The notes under the pieces: generated by a model
The model's database searches: none
What the model was told of the DNA's origin: nothing
The model's input: only the letters and a program-made list of their open reading frames with translations
Source of the DNA: Buddleja alternifolia
Taxonomy: Eukaryota > Streptophyta > Magnoliopsida > Lamiales > Scrophulariaceae
Assembly: GCA_019426215.1 (NCBI GenBank)
Contig: CM033394.1
Location: 22,340,195-22,404,194, forward strand
Length of the DNA: 64,000 nucleotides
Direction of reading: 5' to 3'
Shown: positions 53,309 through 63,914 of the stretch, piece after piece
How positions within the stretch are numbered: position 1 is the stretch's first letter
Layout: every line of letters begins with the position of its first letter
Translations under genes and position numbers: made by a program

Positions 53309-55027
53309 GTGAACTTGAAGCACCTACATAAGAGGGTAGTCAAGCGTCTGATTGTCAAGCGCCTGTTCAACTTCTTAACCCGTTCCAACCAGATAGACTA
53401 TGGCTGCGTGATCATCCACCTGAGCAAATTATTGAAGATATTGAAGCGCCTGCTAGGACTAGAGCCGCTACATTTAATGAGGCTATGTTCGCTAGCTTTC
53501 TATCTCAAATGGAGCCTAAGAAAGTGGATGAAGCGCTAAGCGATCCAAGCTGGATTGAAGCGATGCAAGAAAAACTAAATCAGTTTGAGCATAGTAAGGT
53601 TTGGACACTAGTACCAAGACCAACTCACCAAGGAGTTATTGGAAGTAGGTGGGTTTATAAAAATAAGATAGATGAGAATGGCATTCTGATAAGAAATAAG
53701 GCCAGACTCGTAGCTCAAGGATATTGCCAACAAGAGGGTATTGATTTTGATGAAACATATGCTCTTATGGCCTGTCTTGAAGCAATTCGTATGTTTCTAG
53801 CGTATGCAGCGTTCAACAAGCTTATTGTGTATCAAATGTATGTGAAGAGTGCATTCCTGAGAAGAGGTATATGTGGAGCAACTACCAGGAATCATCAACA
53901 ACCATGGTAAGGGTATGGTTTACAAACTAGACAAAGCACTTTATGGGCTTAAGCTAGCACCCCGAGCATGGTATGACACTCTTTCTATTTTCCTTATTGT
54001 TAAAGCCTTTTCAAAAGGTAGCGTTGATACGACGTTATTCAAAATTACCAATGATGAAGATATTCTCTTAGTCCAAATTTACGTTGATGCTATTATATTT
54101 GGTTCTACTAACAAGCGTCTGTGTGAAATTTTTTTGAAAATTATGCAAGAACAATTTGAAATGAGCATAATGGGTGAATTAGCTTTCTTCTTAGGATTAC
54201 AAGTTAAACAACTCCCAAATGGCATATTTATTAACCAAACTAAATACACACGTGATATGATTAAGAAATTTGGTATGGAAAATGCATCATATTCAAAACT
54301 TCCAATGAGCCAAACGCTTAAGTTAGATAAAGACAAAAGTGGGAAGAAGGTTGATATCACTAATTATAGAGGTATCATTGGATCACTTCTTTATCTTACT
54401 ACCAGTAGACCTAATATTATGTTTTCGGTATGCATGTGTGCACAATTTCAAGCTGATCCTAAAGAGTCACACCTTATTGTTGCCAAGAAGATCCTTAAAT
54501 ACCTAAAAGGCACACAAAATGAAGGCATATGGTATCCAAGGGACTCTCCTTTTGAACTAATTGGTTGCTCAGATGCAGATTGTGCAGGTTGCAAAATAGA
54601 TCGCAAGAGTACTAGTGGTACATGTCAATTTTTAGGTGATAGGTTAGTTTCATGGCATAGTAAGAAACAACAATCCATAGCTACCTCCACAGCCGAAGCT
54701 GAGTACGTAGCTGCAGGAAGTTGTTGTGCACAAGTGTTATGGATGAGGCAACGACTTAGAGATTATGGTATAATCCTAGGTCTAACCCCCATTCATTGTG
54801 ATAACCAAAGCGCTCTAGCCATGACTCAAAGCCCTATTCTTCATTCCAGAACCAAATATATTGACATTAGATACCATTTTCTTCGTGAGCACGTTCGAAA
54901 GAAAGATATCTCCATGCAAATTATTGGAACTGACAAACAATTGGCAGATATCTTCACCAAAGCGCTCAACGAACAACGTTTTCTCACTTTGAGAAGTGAA
55001 CTAGTTATGATCGATTTAAACGCTTAA
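53305..55027 (+). pseudogene. pol: SIRE-type reverse transcriptase and RNase H
   Basis: The first part (53305-53910, one internal stop) has EAMQEKLNQFE, VWTLVPRP and KARLVAQGY, then YQMYVKSAFL, where Tyr replaces the first catalytic Asp. A small indel near 53860 shifts the frame. 53873-55027 continues with DKALYGLKLAPRAWY, then QIYVDAIIFGSTN, where YVDD has become YVDA, and QVKQLPNGIF. RNase H follows with CSDADCAG, DRKSTSGTCQFLG, TAEAEYVAA and HCDNQSALA, all intact, ending LVMIDLNA at 55027. Two of three RT catalytic Asp residues are lost. Confidence 0.92.
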
Positions 55028-55846
55028 TCATCATGCATCATATTTCATTAGACATATAATTTAGGGGGAATCCACTTTATTTATATCCAAAAGATCTTTG
55101 AAAAATTGTTACAAGTTATCAAATTTAGGGGGAACCTTAAAATTGTACTTGGAACATATCAGTAAGCGTCAATGATCAAAAACTTTCATATGCATGATCA
55201 TCAACGCTCAAAATTATTTATGCATAATATGTTGGACGCTCAAGTATAAAAGGATTTTGATCTCAAGCGTCAATATAAATTTTAGAAAAAATATGTGTTA
55301 AGCGTTGAATATATTCCACTCAACACTTAATATAAAATTGTCTATAAAACTCATGCATAAATTTTACACACTTCTTGAACTAGTGGATAGACTCAAAATC
55401 CTCTTTTGTACTCTATCTACAAGTTTCTATCACATCAAACTGGCGGGTAATCAAAACTTTTCAAAATGATGGTTCAGAATTAGTACGTGTCTAGGTACGT
55501 GTCACTATACCATGAGGCGTGTGCATTACACTCTGAAAATGCCAAACGTTTTAAAATTTTTACTCAGACTTCAAATATTTATATATGGGAGTTACCAAAT
55601 GTAACTTCCCTCTCTCACTTAAAACTCGCGTCCGCAGATAAATTTTTCATGGCTGAGATTAAAAACCTTTACATGTGTCTAAATCCTACGGAGACGAAAG
55701 AACACAACTTTCAAAATTTCTTTATTGTGTCTTTTAAAACAAATTTTTTGCAGAAAAATTATTCACTCTTACTCAAAGCCTTCTGGAAAATTTACTATCT
55801 CTCTTCTTCCAAAAAGCAAAATCTCAGTTCATCCTTTTCACTAAAA
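55028..55846 (+). other. Spacer between pol and additional ORF
   Basis: Non-coding, with two TTTAGGGGGAA-type purine words (about 55061-55072 and 55126-55136), many AAGCGTC-type words, GGCGGGTAA and a TC-rich stretch before the next ATG. The purine words resemble internal polypurine tracts. No start-proximal promoter is proven. Confidence 0.6.
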
Positions 55847-56582
55847 ATGGCAACAAAGAAATCTACTGCTACTTCTTCCGAGCTTACCATCAAATTCACT
55901 GAAGGCCTTGTTGTCGATTGGAAATTCTTGTATGAACAAACTCAGATTAACCTAACGGATATGCTGGATCTAGTAACCAAAGCGGGGCTCAAAACCGTCT
56001 TAACATAATACTCTTATTTGTTTCCGATGGAAGTCGACACATTCTGGAAGACTGCTAAACTCTACGCGGACAAGAAGTCTATCTCTTGTCATAGAATGCA
56101 GAGTGGGTACCTTTGATAAGGTGATCCCAATGCAATTTCCGATGATGGCGGCGATACTCCTCAACATCAAGATCAACTGGAGCGAGTATGTCTTCGGAAG
56201 ATTTCGGGAATGTTTAAGCGCCCCAAATAAACCTTATGGGATTATTTTGAGTGACCTATTGTATTAATCAGAGTGTGTCTACTCATCTGGTCAACCTCTA
56301 AATAAGGCTAAGCTGCTGGGATAAAAGATTCTGACCAACCTATTCAATCCTCCCAAGGTTGGTGGTGCTGCTAGACCTTTGTCTGAGCGTCTAGAAGTAC
56401 GTCAAGCATCTGACAAAGAGGCTGAGCATCATGCTCAAGTTGAAGCCATGAAGCGTCCAGCTGCTATAAAGAAGAGGGCTCCTAGAAAGCCCAAGGCTCA
56501 AGTCATCCCTTCTCCTCAAAAGGATGATGAGGATGCAGAGGACAAAATCCCTCTGATCAAGAGGAGAAAGCTGGAAGTATAA
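55847..56582 (+). pseudogene. Additional ORF of inner element, N-terminal part
   Basis: ATG at 55847 (MATKKSTATSSELTIKF), then DWKFLYEQTQINLTDMLD. A TAA at 56006-56008 replaces a Lys codon (LTKYSYLF in the sister copy). A deletion of about 200 bp near 56095 joins SCH to the VECRVGTF region. Further stops occur before a clean stretch at 56379-56582 with GGAARPLSERLEV, KRPAAIKKRAPRKPKAQ and PLIKRRKLEV. The last two look like a bipartite and a monopartite nuclear localisation signal. No enzyme motif is recognised. Confidence 0.7.
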
Positions 56583-56599
56583 TTAAATAAATTGATTTT

Positions 56600-57457
56600 G
56601 TGGAACCAGTTGCCGCTCCTCCCGCTCTAACGCTCAAACTCGTTGAAGGAGTCAACGTAAAGAAAATCTTTAAGTGTTCCAGGACAAGCAAGCGTCAAGC
56701 TGCTCCTGTTCCTGAAGAGCCTGAGACAGTTAAGCCAAGTGCCCAAGTTGCTGATGAGATAAGCTCTCAGGGTAAGTTTATTTCTTCCCACAGTTTTTTT
56801 ATTCCTACATCTGTAGAAGATCCTTCTCTTATAGAGGATAGTTCTCGTGTTACAGCTTTAGTTCCAGCTGGTGCTGAAGCATCAACAAATGTCCATCTGG
56901 ATGTTGAGATGACAAATATTGTGGCTATTGCCAAGGTCGTTGCCGCAGAAGCTGCTGCAATTGAAGTAGAGGAATCTGCTCCCAAAGAGGTCGAAACATC
57001 ATCTTTTATTCCGGCTATAACAGAGGCACGCTCAGAAGGTCAGAGCGTTGCTGTGAACGTTGCAAAGCCATGGCATTTCTTCAAGTTGGACCCACTGAAG
57101 ACGATTGATCATTCAGTCAACTATATGCCTCTAGCACTCGAAGAAGACTTCATCCCAACAGGATATAATGAAGAAAGATATATTAATGCGGAGAATGAGG
57201 TAGCCGCGCTGATTGACATTGACAATCAGATCAGGGATATAGTGTTCAACACTAAGTTAATAGAACTAGAAAGGAAATACTATTTGGCTATTCAACTAGC
57301 TAAAACTCCCGGTCAAATACCGTCTTCTCTTTTACTCCAACAAGACAGACAAGGAGGTAGAACTCCTAAATGTGATGTGGATCTGGCCTACTACCTAGAT
57401 TATGCGCACAGCAAGCCAGCCAGTTTTGCTCTCAGAGACTACAACATCCGAGTCTAA
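56600..57457 (+). CDS. Additional ORF of inner element, central part (285 aa)
   Basis: After a frameshift the protein continues with VNVKKIFKCSRTSKRQ, a Val/Ala/Glu-rich low-complexity region (residues 85-150), then WHFFKLDPLKTIDHSVNY, EEDFIPTGYNEERY and an ordered-looking end with ERKYYLAIQLAKTPGQI. It resembles in order the FYYAARELDTRQLVE to FFERFADL region of the (-) element. It ends at an in-frame TAA (57455-57457), after which the same frame stays open. It is probably a slice of one protein of about 1000 aa, not a separate gene. Confidence 0.6.
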   Translation: MEPVAAPPALTLKLVEGVNVKKIFKCSRTSKRQAAPVPEEPETVKPSAQVADEISSQGKFISSHSFFIPTSVEDPSLIEDSSRVTALVPAGAEASTNVHLDVEMTNIVAIAKVVAAEAAAIEVEESAPKEVETSSFIPAITEARSEGQSVAVNVAKPWHFFKLDPLKTIDHSVNYMPLALEEDFIPTGYNEERYINAENEVAALIDIDNQIRDIVFNTKLIELERKYYLAIQLAKTPGQIPSSLLLQQDRQGGRTPKCDVDLAYYLDYAHSKPASFALRDYNIRV

Positions 57458-58399
57458 GATCCTTTTTGCCCAACCTTTTTCAATCCGTCAGAAGAAGTTT
57501 TGAACAGAGAAGTCTACACACATTTTCTTCATATAGCAAAGAGTCCTGAAATCATAAATTCTGTTAATCCACTTCTACTGTGGAAGAATAAAGTAATTCA
57601 CGCTGGTGAGCGTCTAGCATCTCTCAACGATGTGATCCAGATCGAAGTTAATGCATTCTTTGACAGCGTCTGGAATGCTAGCTATCAGACTGATAGATAT
57701 CGCTTTGAATCTATCAGAGATATCCACCTTGAAGGTGTTCGAGATATGGTTAATGATGGGACAGACTACTATATGGCCGAGATAAATTGGGCTGAAGCAT
57801 ATGTGGGCCATAATTACACGTTCCCAGAGTTAGTTCAAGCTCCCCATCTTTTTGGCATAGGCATGCATGACAAGAAGCGTCAGTTTGCCAAGTATTGCCT
57901 TCAGAAGCGTTAGGAGAGAGTTGGACCTGTTGACCAGTTACCAGAAGTTCGTCAACAGATAGAACGGTTTCTACGCCAAGCGCTACATAGGCTTTCCGTC
58001 ACTCCTCTCCAGTTCAACGCTCAAGCATCCACCAGTGGCAGTTCATCTCCATCTTGCTTGAACTTCTCACCAAGCCACTACGAGGAAAACTTCAGATTGA
58101 TGATGAAGATCATGGCTCCCATCCTCACTTCGACAAGATCTTCACTGAAAATCTAAGGAAGCCACATGGCTCGAGGATTTGAAACTTCCAAGGTTATCCA
58201 CTTCTACCTTCTATCAGACAGGAAGTAAGCGATCATTATGCCTATGTTCTCTCTCTACTTGAACGCAATCAAGGCATAGCTCGAGTGGTGTATCCGTATT
58301 TGGAAGACTATTACCGCATGTATGTACCAGAAGCTCACAAGTCAGAACGTCTTCCTACAGATCGGATTATCGAATTTTCCTTGCGCGTCCGGATTAATC
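57458..58399 (+). pseudogene. Additional ORF of inner element, distal part
   Basis: Same frame as the previous piece: NPSEEVLNREVYTHFLH, GERLASLNDVIQIEV, INWAEAYVGHNYTFPELV and KRQFAKYCLQKR, then an in-frame TAG (57911-57913) and VRQQIERFLRQALHRLS with an ASTSGSSSP linker. The coiled-coil and PRYYLGRYLL-type C-terminal domains seen in the (-) copy are absent because the sequence jumps at about 58400 into the middle of an LTR. Confidence 0.65.
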
Positions 58400-59340
58400 A
58401 AGATAAAGTTTCCAAGCGTCCAAAATGACCAGCTATATCAAGCGTCACTTATAGGATAGAAGTAATTCAAGGATGAATGAGCGTCTATCAATGATGGATT
58501 TCACCTGAATCTTTTTCTAAGTCCAGGAGGAGTTTAATGCAAATATTCTCAGTGCATTAAATGTCAACGGGCATTTAAATGCTGATAAGAGCATTAAATG
58601 TGATAAGATCTTTCGGACGTACGGAGAAGCCCCCCTATTGGACTGTCAACTATTCACAGACTGCAGCACCAACTTTTGTGCAGCAGATTTTCAGGAAAAA
58701 GGACAAAAGTTGTTCACTCGCAGAAGTGAGAGACACGCGCCTGTGCATGTGTCAAACAGACACTTTTTCCAAGAACGCCTATAAATAGGACTTCAACAAC
58801 AAGCCAAAATAATCGATCAACTCCAAGCCAAATTGTTGTTCCATTGAAGTCTTATTTAAACATTTAGAAAAGCCAGAACATTCAAAGCAAAACATTCTCT
58901 TTGCTTTTCTTCAATTCCTGGGACAGTCAACCAAATATCTCAAACATTCTTTTCGAAGAAACCTGCATTACCATTGAGATATTCCCAGTTGTTTGAACTT
59001 CATCAAAATGAAACAAACCTTTTTAGAAAAACCTCATCCAAACCTCACGATCTGTGTGAAGTCGAAGTTGGATACTTCCATTATTTCTGAGTAAAAGAAG
59101 CAAGAGGATAGAAGTGATTTGGAGCAGAAATCTGTGTGATCAAGGAGCTCAAGTCATAGACATCCATCACTCCCAAATTTGTAGAAGACTCTGTGTGATT
59201 CTTTGAGAATCATTTTAGTGGATTTCCTCCAAGTGATCCAGGAGAAGAAGGACGTACAAATATAGTGTTATTTACTTTACAGTCAATTTACTTACTATCA
59301 TATCGTTGCATAAATTGATCAAGTAAAACACAATCAAAAG
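58400..59340 (+). repeat. SIRE-type 3' LTR fragment
   Basis: Matches about 48299-49282 of the 5' LTR, with a further gap of about 30 bp near 59255. The first 245 bp and the last 300 bp or so are missing, and no polypurine tract precedes it. TATA box kept at 58780-58787. Confidence 0.85.
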
Positions 59341-59464
59341 CCACAATGATTCTTCAATCCTTTTGTTGGTGAAATAGATCTCCAAGAGATTCATTGGGTT
59401 ACCAAAAAAGTTGTTTCTCAAAGAAACAACCCCCAAATATTAACCTTTGTACTTCTTCAACTTA
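59341..59464. other. Unassigned 124-bp segment
   Basis: Sits between the LTR fragment and a Gypsy LTR. No family is recognised. The last five bases, ACTTA, would be the target duplication of the next element. Confidence 0.4.
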
Positions 59465-61319
59465 TGACACGCTAAAAACTAACGTGCTATGATAGCAAGT
59501 GCACTAGTCGTATGTAGTAATAAGTGTGGACGAAAAGTCCGGGTTGTCGAACCACGGAGACTTGAATTCTAGTTTATGATTTTATACAAAAAACAACTAC
59601 AATAAAAGTAACTTAAATGTAAAAACGTGTACAATAAGAACAAGGTTATGCAAATGAATTAAATCCAATTATAAAGGGAGACTAAGGCACATGCTAGGTC
59701 TAAATTGATCAAATATACTTATAAAGGCTCTTGTTATAGAATTACTCTTATATTGTTATGGTGAAAACTTCTAAGGTAGAGAATAACCGATGTCTCGCGT
59801 ATAAACTCCTATACTTAGATCATGATTTCCCAAATATCCCTATCCAGAAATCTAACCACTAAACATGCATTAATGTACTAGAGTTCACTCGATTTGAATC
59901 GAACGACTTCACCCGGGAATCTTTACCTATGTCTAGGGCAATTCCTCATTAGCTGCGGGTCATGATGTGAATTTCTTGCACCCTAAGTCAATTTTCTCCC
60001 GAAATATTAACCTAGGCATAAGATTCTAACATATAGTGATCAAGTATATGCAAGATAGACAAAAACACAATTCACATCACATAACAATATCAGAACAACC
60101 TCAACAATCATCTATTGTAAGCATATATCACAATTTGGCCTTACATGGCCCTAGTCTTACGAATTTAGTTCATAATTGAAAGCATAAAAGACATAAGAGG
60201 AATATTCATAGACATAAATGAAATGAAAAGCTCTTAAAAACTCCCTAATGGTGAATGATGATGGATCTTGAAGTTGAGCCTTCAATCCCCAAGCTCTTTT
60301 CCTTCCTCTAGTTTTCCCCTCCAAGAGTGACGAAGAATGGTGATGAATGGTGGAGAAATCAGATTAGGGGCTGCCCCCCTCTTCTCCAAGAATCTGAAAT
60401 TGATAGTGAATGCTGAAGAGTATGGGTTCCCCCTCCTTTTATAGCCAAAATTCCACTAAAGTATGCATTAAGAATTCCCATTAAAGTTCCCCAATGAGAA
60501 TTCCACCTAAGGTGATGCTTAAAGTTTGGCTTTTAAGATTCCAACCAGCTAAAAAATGCTGAACTTTCGGCCCTTAAGCATTCCACCAAGCATAACCATG
60601 TGAAAACTTCAACAAAACACATGCATGCTGCCATTTTCTTGCTTTCCAGCGCAGTCTTAGTATTTTCCTCATAACCTTCTCCAAAAATCTCTGAATTGGA
60701 TGATTCAAGTCCCCATGTGCAGATATGACATAGATCTACAACTTTACGACAGGACACTTTGTCCAATTCGGTTTCTAAGTATACCGAAATTACGTTTCAA
60801 CATGGAGGTTGTTTCTGATTTGGCGCTCATAAAGTAAATCTACCAAGAAACACACTTACGACAACCCCTCAACACATGTGCTGAATTATGGCCAAAATTG
60901 ATTCCTACCCATCATATAATGCTGGAATTTAGGCTGAAAATGAGTAACATTGGGACTAACTACACCTAGGCATGACTAGGAGGGCGCTGGGGCGTATACT
61001 GGCACATGTACTTCTCTATTCGGCGCAACAATTGTATTTCCTTCATAACTCTCTCCACAGACCTCCGATTTGGATGATTCAAGTTTCAAAGTGAAGCTAA
61101 CACAGAGATAAACAACTTTGTGGAAGGAGACGTCCTCAAATTAGAACTCAAAATATGCATAAATTCTGTATTTGCGTGCGTTATTCCTCTATTGTAGTGA
61201 TTTTTCACCTTTACTCGATAAGCACACGAATTAAACGCAAATGTGGTATTAATCATGCATAAACCAATATAAATCCAATAAATATGAGGCTCTAACACAT
61301 GTAAATTCACACCCTATCA
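59465..61319 (-). repeat. Gypsy-type 3' LTR (-)
   Basis: Minus-strand start TGATAGGGTGTG (61319) after a purine tract, end AGCGTGTCA (59465); 1855 bp. It shares its end (TGACACGCTAAAA on the plus strand) and much of its body with the two solo LTRs, but its first 500 bp or so are diverged. This copy supplies the orientation and the Gypsy-type purine-tract context for that family. Confidence 0.85.
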
Positions 61320-61334
61320 ACACCCCCAAACTTA
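61320..61334 (-). promoter_or_regulatory. Gypsy-type polypurine tract
   Basis: Minus-strand AAGTTTGGGGGTGT directly before the LTR, preceded by GCTCGAGGACGATCA, a context known from Athila/Tat-type Gypsy elements. Two more copies of AAGTTTGGGGG lie at 62543-62555 and 62606-62619. Confidence 0.75.
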
Positions 61335-63038
61335 CCCATTGATCGTCCTCGAGCAATGAGAGCTATAAGACAAGATCAACATCATTCAAAGGGAGAAAAC
61401 AAAACAACTAACTAACTCACTTTCGTGGAGTAAACGATTGCACTTAGCGGGTGCAACAAGCCTTTAAACCCTTGAGTTACCTCAAAGGACGAGTTATAGT
61501 CTCGTGAGGGTTTGCATGCGATATACCCACAAAATCTAACAAAATTTATCCAACCAAATCAATACACCTCAACATGATCAACAAGAATGAATGACATAAA
61601 ATCAACCTTTTAAAGTTCACAAATATATATACATATCCACTGCTTTTGCTCATGTGACACCAATACTTGAAAAGACTCCCTATGATGTAGTGAAAAATAA
61701 ATCTAAGGTATTATAGTCGAGAGGTATCCTTACCAAATTTTGGACATTAATCCCATATCTATCAATTTTTGATCAAACATAAAGCACAAGAATTATAGAA
61801 AATCTCATAGCCATTTAAATTTCATTATCTCAACATTCAACTTTCAATTCGTTTGAAACTTCCATTAAATTCATTAAGACTAGATCACGTGCAATGTTTT
61901 ATTGCATTAGACTTTCTATGACACCCATGTAACAAGCTTTAGATCAATGACTCCCAAACTAGATAGTTTTGGGGCATTAAGTGTAGAGACACTCCTAAGG
62001 ATTTAATCACTCGAGTGTCAAAGGCCACGAAATAAAACTAGATCTTTTAAACAATTCACTTCTTTTTGGCTTGAGCTTAGCTCAAATTAGCATAATAGTA
62101 CAGTATGTAGGCATGAAACTTTTCACCTCCGGTACGTATTAGCCTGACCACTTTTGGTCATACCAAAATTGAACCCTTTAAATTCATTGTTTAGCATACG
62201 AAATTACTACTCAACTTATAACCTTATGAGAAATCTAAGTTAATATTTCCGAGAAAACTCCTTAAGTGTCTCAAGATGGTTATCCTCTCAACTCCTCTAC
62301 CATCGATTTAAGTGTATTGTGAATCATCTAAAGAATCAATTCTAGTGTAGGGTCTCCGTGAGCAATTGCAAAGATATATATATTCCATTAAATTCAAATT
62401 ATTTCAAGAATTCATGCCATTTTTCCAAGTTAGTCAATTTCAATGTATCAATTGGAAAGAAAATATATATAATTTTTTTTTTATATACATATGCTTGATT
62501 TTTCTCAAAAAAATAGCACAAAACACATGCAATAGCAACGATTCCCCCAAACTTGAGCTAAAAACAAGATCACATGACAAATAAAATCAATAAGCACTTC
62601 TCATACCACCCCCAAACTTAAACTCAACATTGCCCTCGATGTTGACTCAATCATACATACTCAAAAAGGGGGTAAACGAGAGTACTTACAACAAGGGTTC
62701 TAAAAAGCAAACCTTACTCACGTGGAATCCATTTCCAAGCTCAAATTTGTAACAAAATATCTTCCAAAGCAAAACTCGGCTACTACATGTCATGTACTCA
62801 CAAAACAAACTATCAAGACTCAAAGAGAAGCAGGCCAAAAGTGCATGTTTGCACGTAACAAAAAGAAACAAACTAAACAAGACAAAAACGAAAGGAAAAA
62901 GAAAACAAAACTTACAAACTTGGGTTGCCTCCCAAGAAGCGCTCTTTTAAAGTCATTAACTTGACTTTACCGAGTTATTTTAAGGCAGTTTCCGAATGAA
63001 TGCCTTGTTCATTCTCCAATTCACTCTCGGGTATCGCT
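61335..63038 (-). mobile_element. Gypsy-type element, 3' untranslated interior
   Basis: Long non-coding region between the last ORF and the purine tract. On the minus strand it holds GGGAGGCAACCC in a short hairpin (62919-62936) and two extra AAGTTTGGGGG words, one preceded by ATCGAGGGCAATGTTGAG. Long 3' interiors of this kind occur in Athila/Tat-type Gypsy elements. No pol domain is seen in the 2.7 kb available. Confidence 0.7.
62919..62936 (-). repeat. Short hairpin CTTGGG-N6-CCCAAG
   Basis: A perfect 6-bp stem with loop TTGCCT, just after the stop of the gag-like ORF. I recall similar words near coding ends of other plant Gypsy elements; its role is unknown. Confidence 0.55.
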
Positions 63039-63914
63039 TCAACTAATGGCCATTGGTAGTGAAGGTTGGCCTGGCCCATCATTTGTGCTACATACCATAG
63101 GTTGGGACCAAGCAATCATCCACTCCCGAATTTTTGTATGGTCCCTCAACATCTCAATTACTCTTTCTTCCCCGTGCGTTGGGTGATGGTGTGAACTTTC
63201 TTCACCCATCACTTTGACATATGCGGAGTCCATGATGTAGGGATGTAGAAGATGATTGGTTCGTTTTTCCTGAAAGTGCTCAACACTAAAAGGATCAAAA
63301 GCATCAATGTGTAAATACAAATCAAAACCAAGTGGATACTCAAAAACCTCATAGCTATCACAAATAACTATGTCATCTCCTACACTAAAGGACAACTTAC
63401 CATCATCGGCATCAAATACCGATTCACATGTGGTTAGGGGAGATGGTAAAGGAATGTCAACAACCTTAGAAAGGATAGGAGTCAAATGCTCATCATTGGA
63501 GGAATTTGCTTTCGAATTTTTCAACTTCCTTTCATTCAATGTCACGGTGTTGCATTCCTCCTTTTGATCTATCTCAGCGGTACCAAGCAATGCCCATGGT
63601 ACTTTCTCAGATATGTCGCTCGTTAGTTGCTTGAGATGATGATTCATCTCCTTCATTTCCCGCAATGCGTCCTTCGTCATAAGGCGGAGCTCTCCAATGG
63701 AGTTATCACGTTGTTCCTCCAGCATAGGAATTCTTTCTTGGTAATGTTATGGAAAGAACCCTTGTGCATAACATGCTTCAACGATGCTTTGCAGCCATAA
63801 TTGATTCTCTGGTAGTGTCATATCTGGGAAATTGCTATCCTTTGCAAATTGAATGATGTTTTGCTGCCATAATTGATTCTCCGGAAGGGTCATATTTGGA
63901 AAATTGCTAGCCAT
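63039..63914 (-). pseudogene. Gypsy-type element ORF of unknown function (one in-frame stop)
   Basis: ATG at 63914 (MASNFPNMTLPENQLW). Residues 2-49 are two copies of a 24-residue unit with NFP(N/D)MTLPENQLW. An in-frame TAA at 63747-63749 interrupts the frame, which continues through EEQRDNSIGELRLMTKDAL, a helix-rich REMKEMNHHLKQL stretch, a Ser/Pro-rich middle, an acidic segment (FDADDGKLSF) and ends PSLPMAIS at 63039. No zinc knuckle, protease or polymerase motif is present. Position in the element would allow a Gag-like protein of a non-autonomous Gypsy derivative, but I do not recognise a domain. Confidence 0.55.

Larger units (their letters stand above)
48055..59340 (+). mobile_element. 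Inner SIRE-type Copia element, near complete
   Basis: LTR, primer site, gag, protease-integrase-RT-RNase H and an additional ORF all occur in the order of SIRE/Maximus-lineage Copia elements. The RNase H segment DRKSTSGTCQFLG and protease WYFDSGSSRHM are typical of the lineage. It inserted into the additional ORF of an older sister. Single stops and shifts break each ORF, and the 3' LTR is only a fragment, so it is dead but the most legible element in the window. Confidence 0.9.

Noticed and set aside
62366..62964. Short plus-strand ORFs at the right end
   Set aside because: They are in the AT-rich 3' interior of a minus-strand Gypsy element, with no homology or conserved context.
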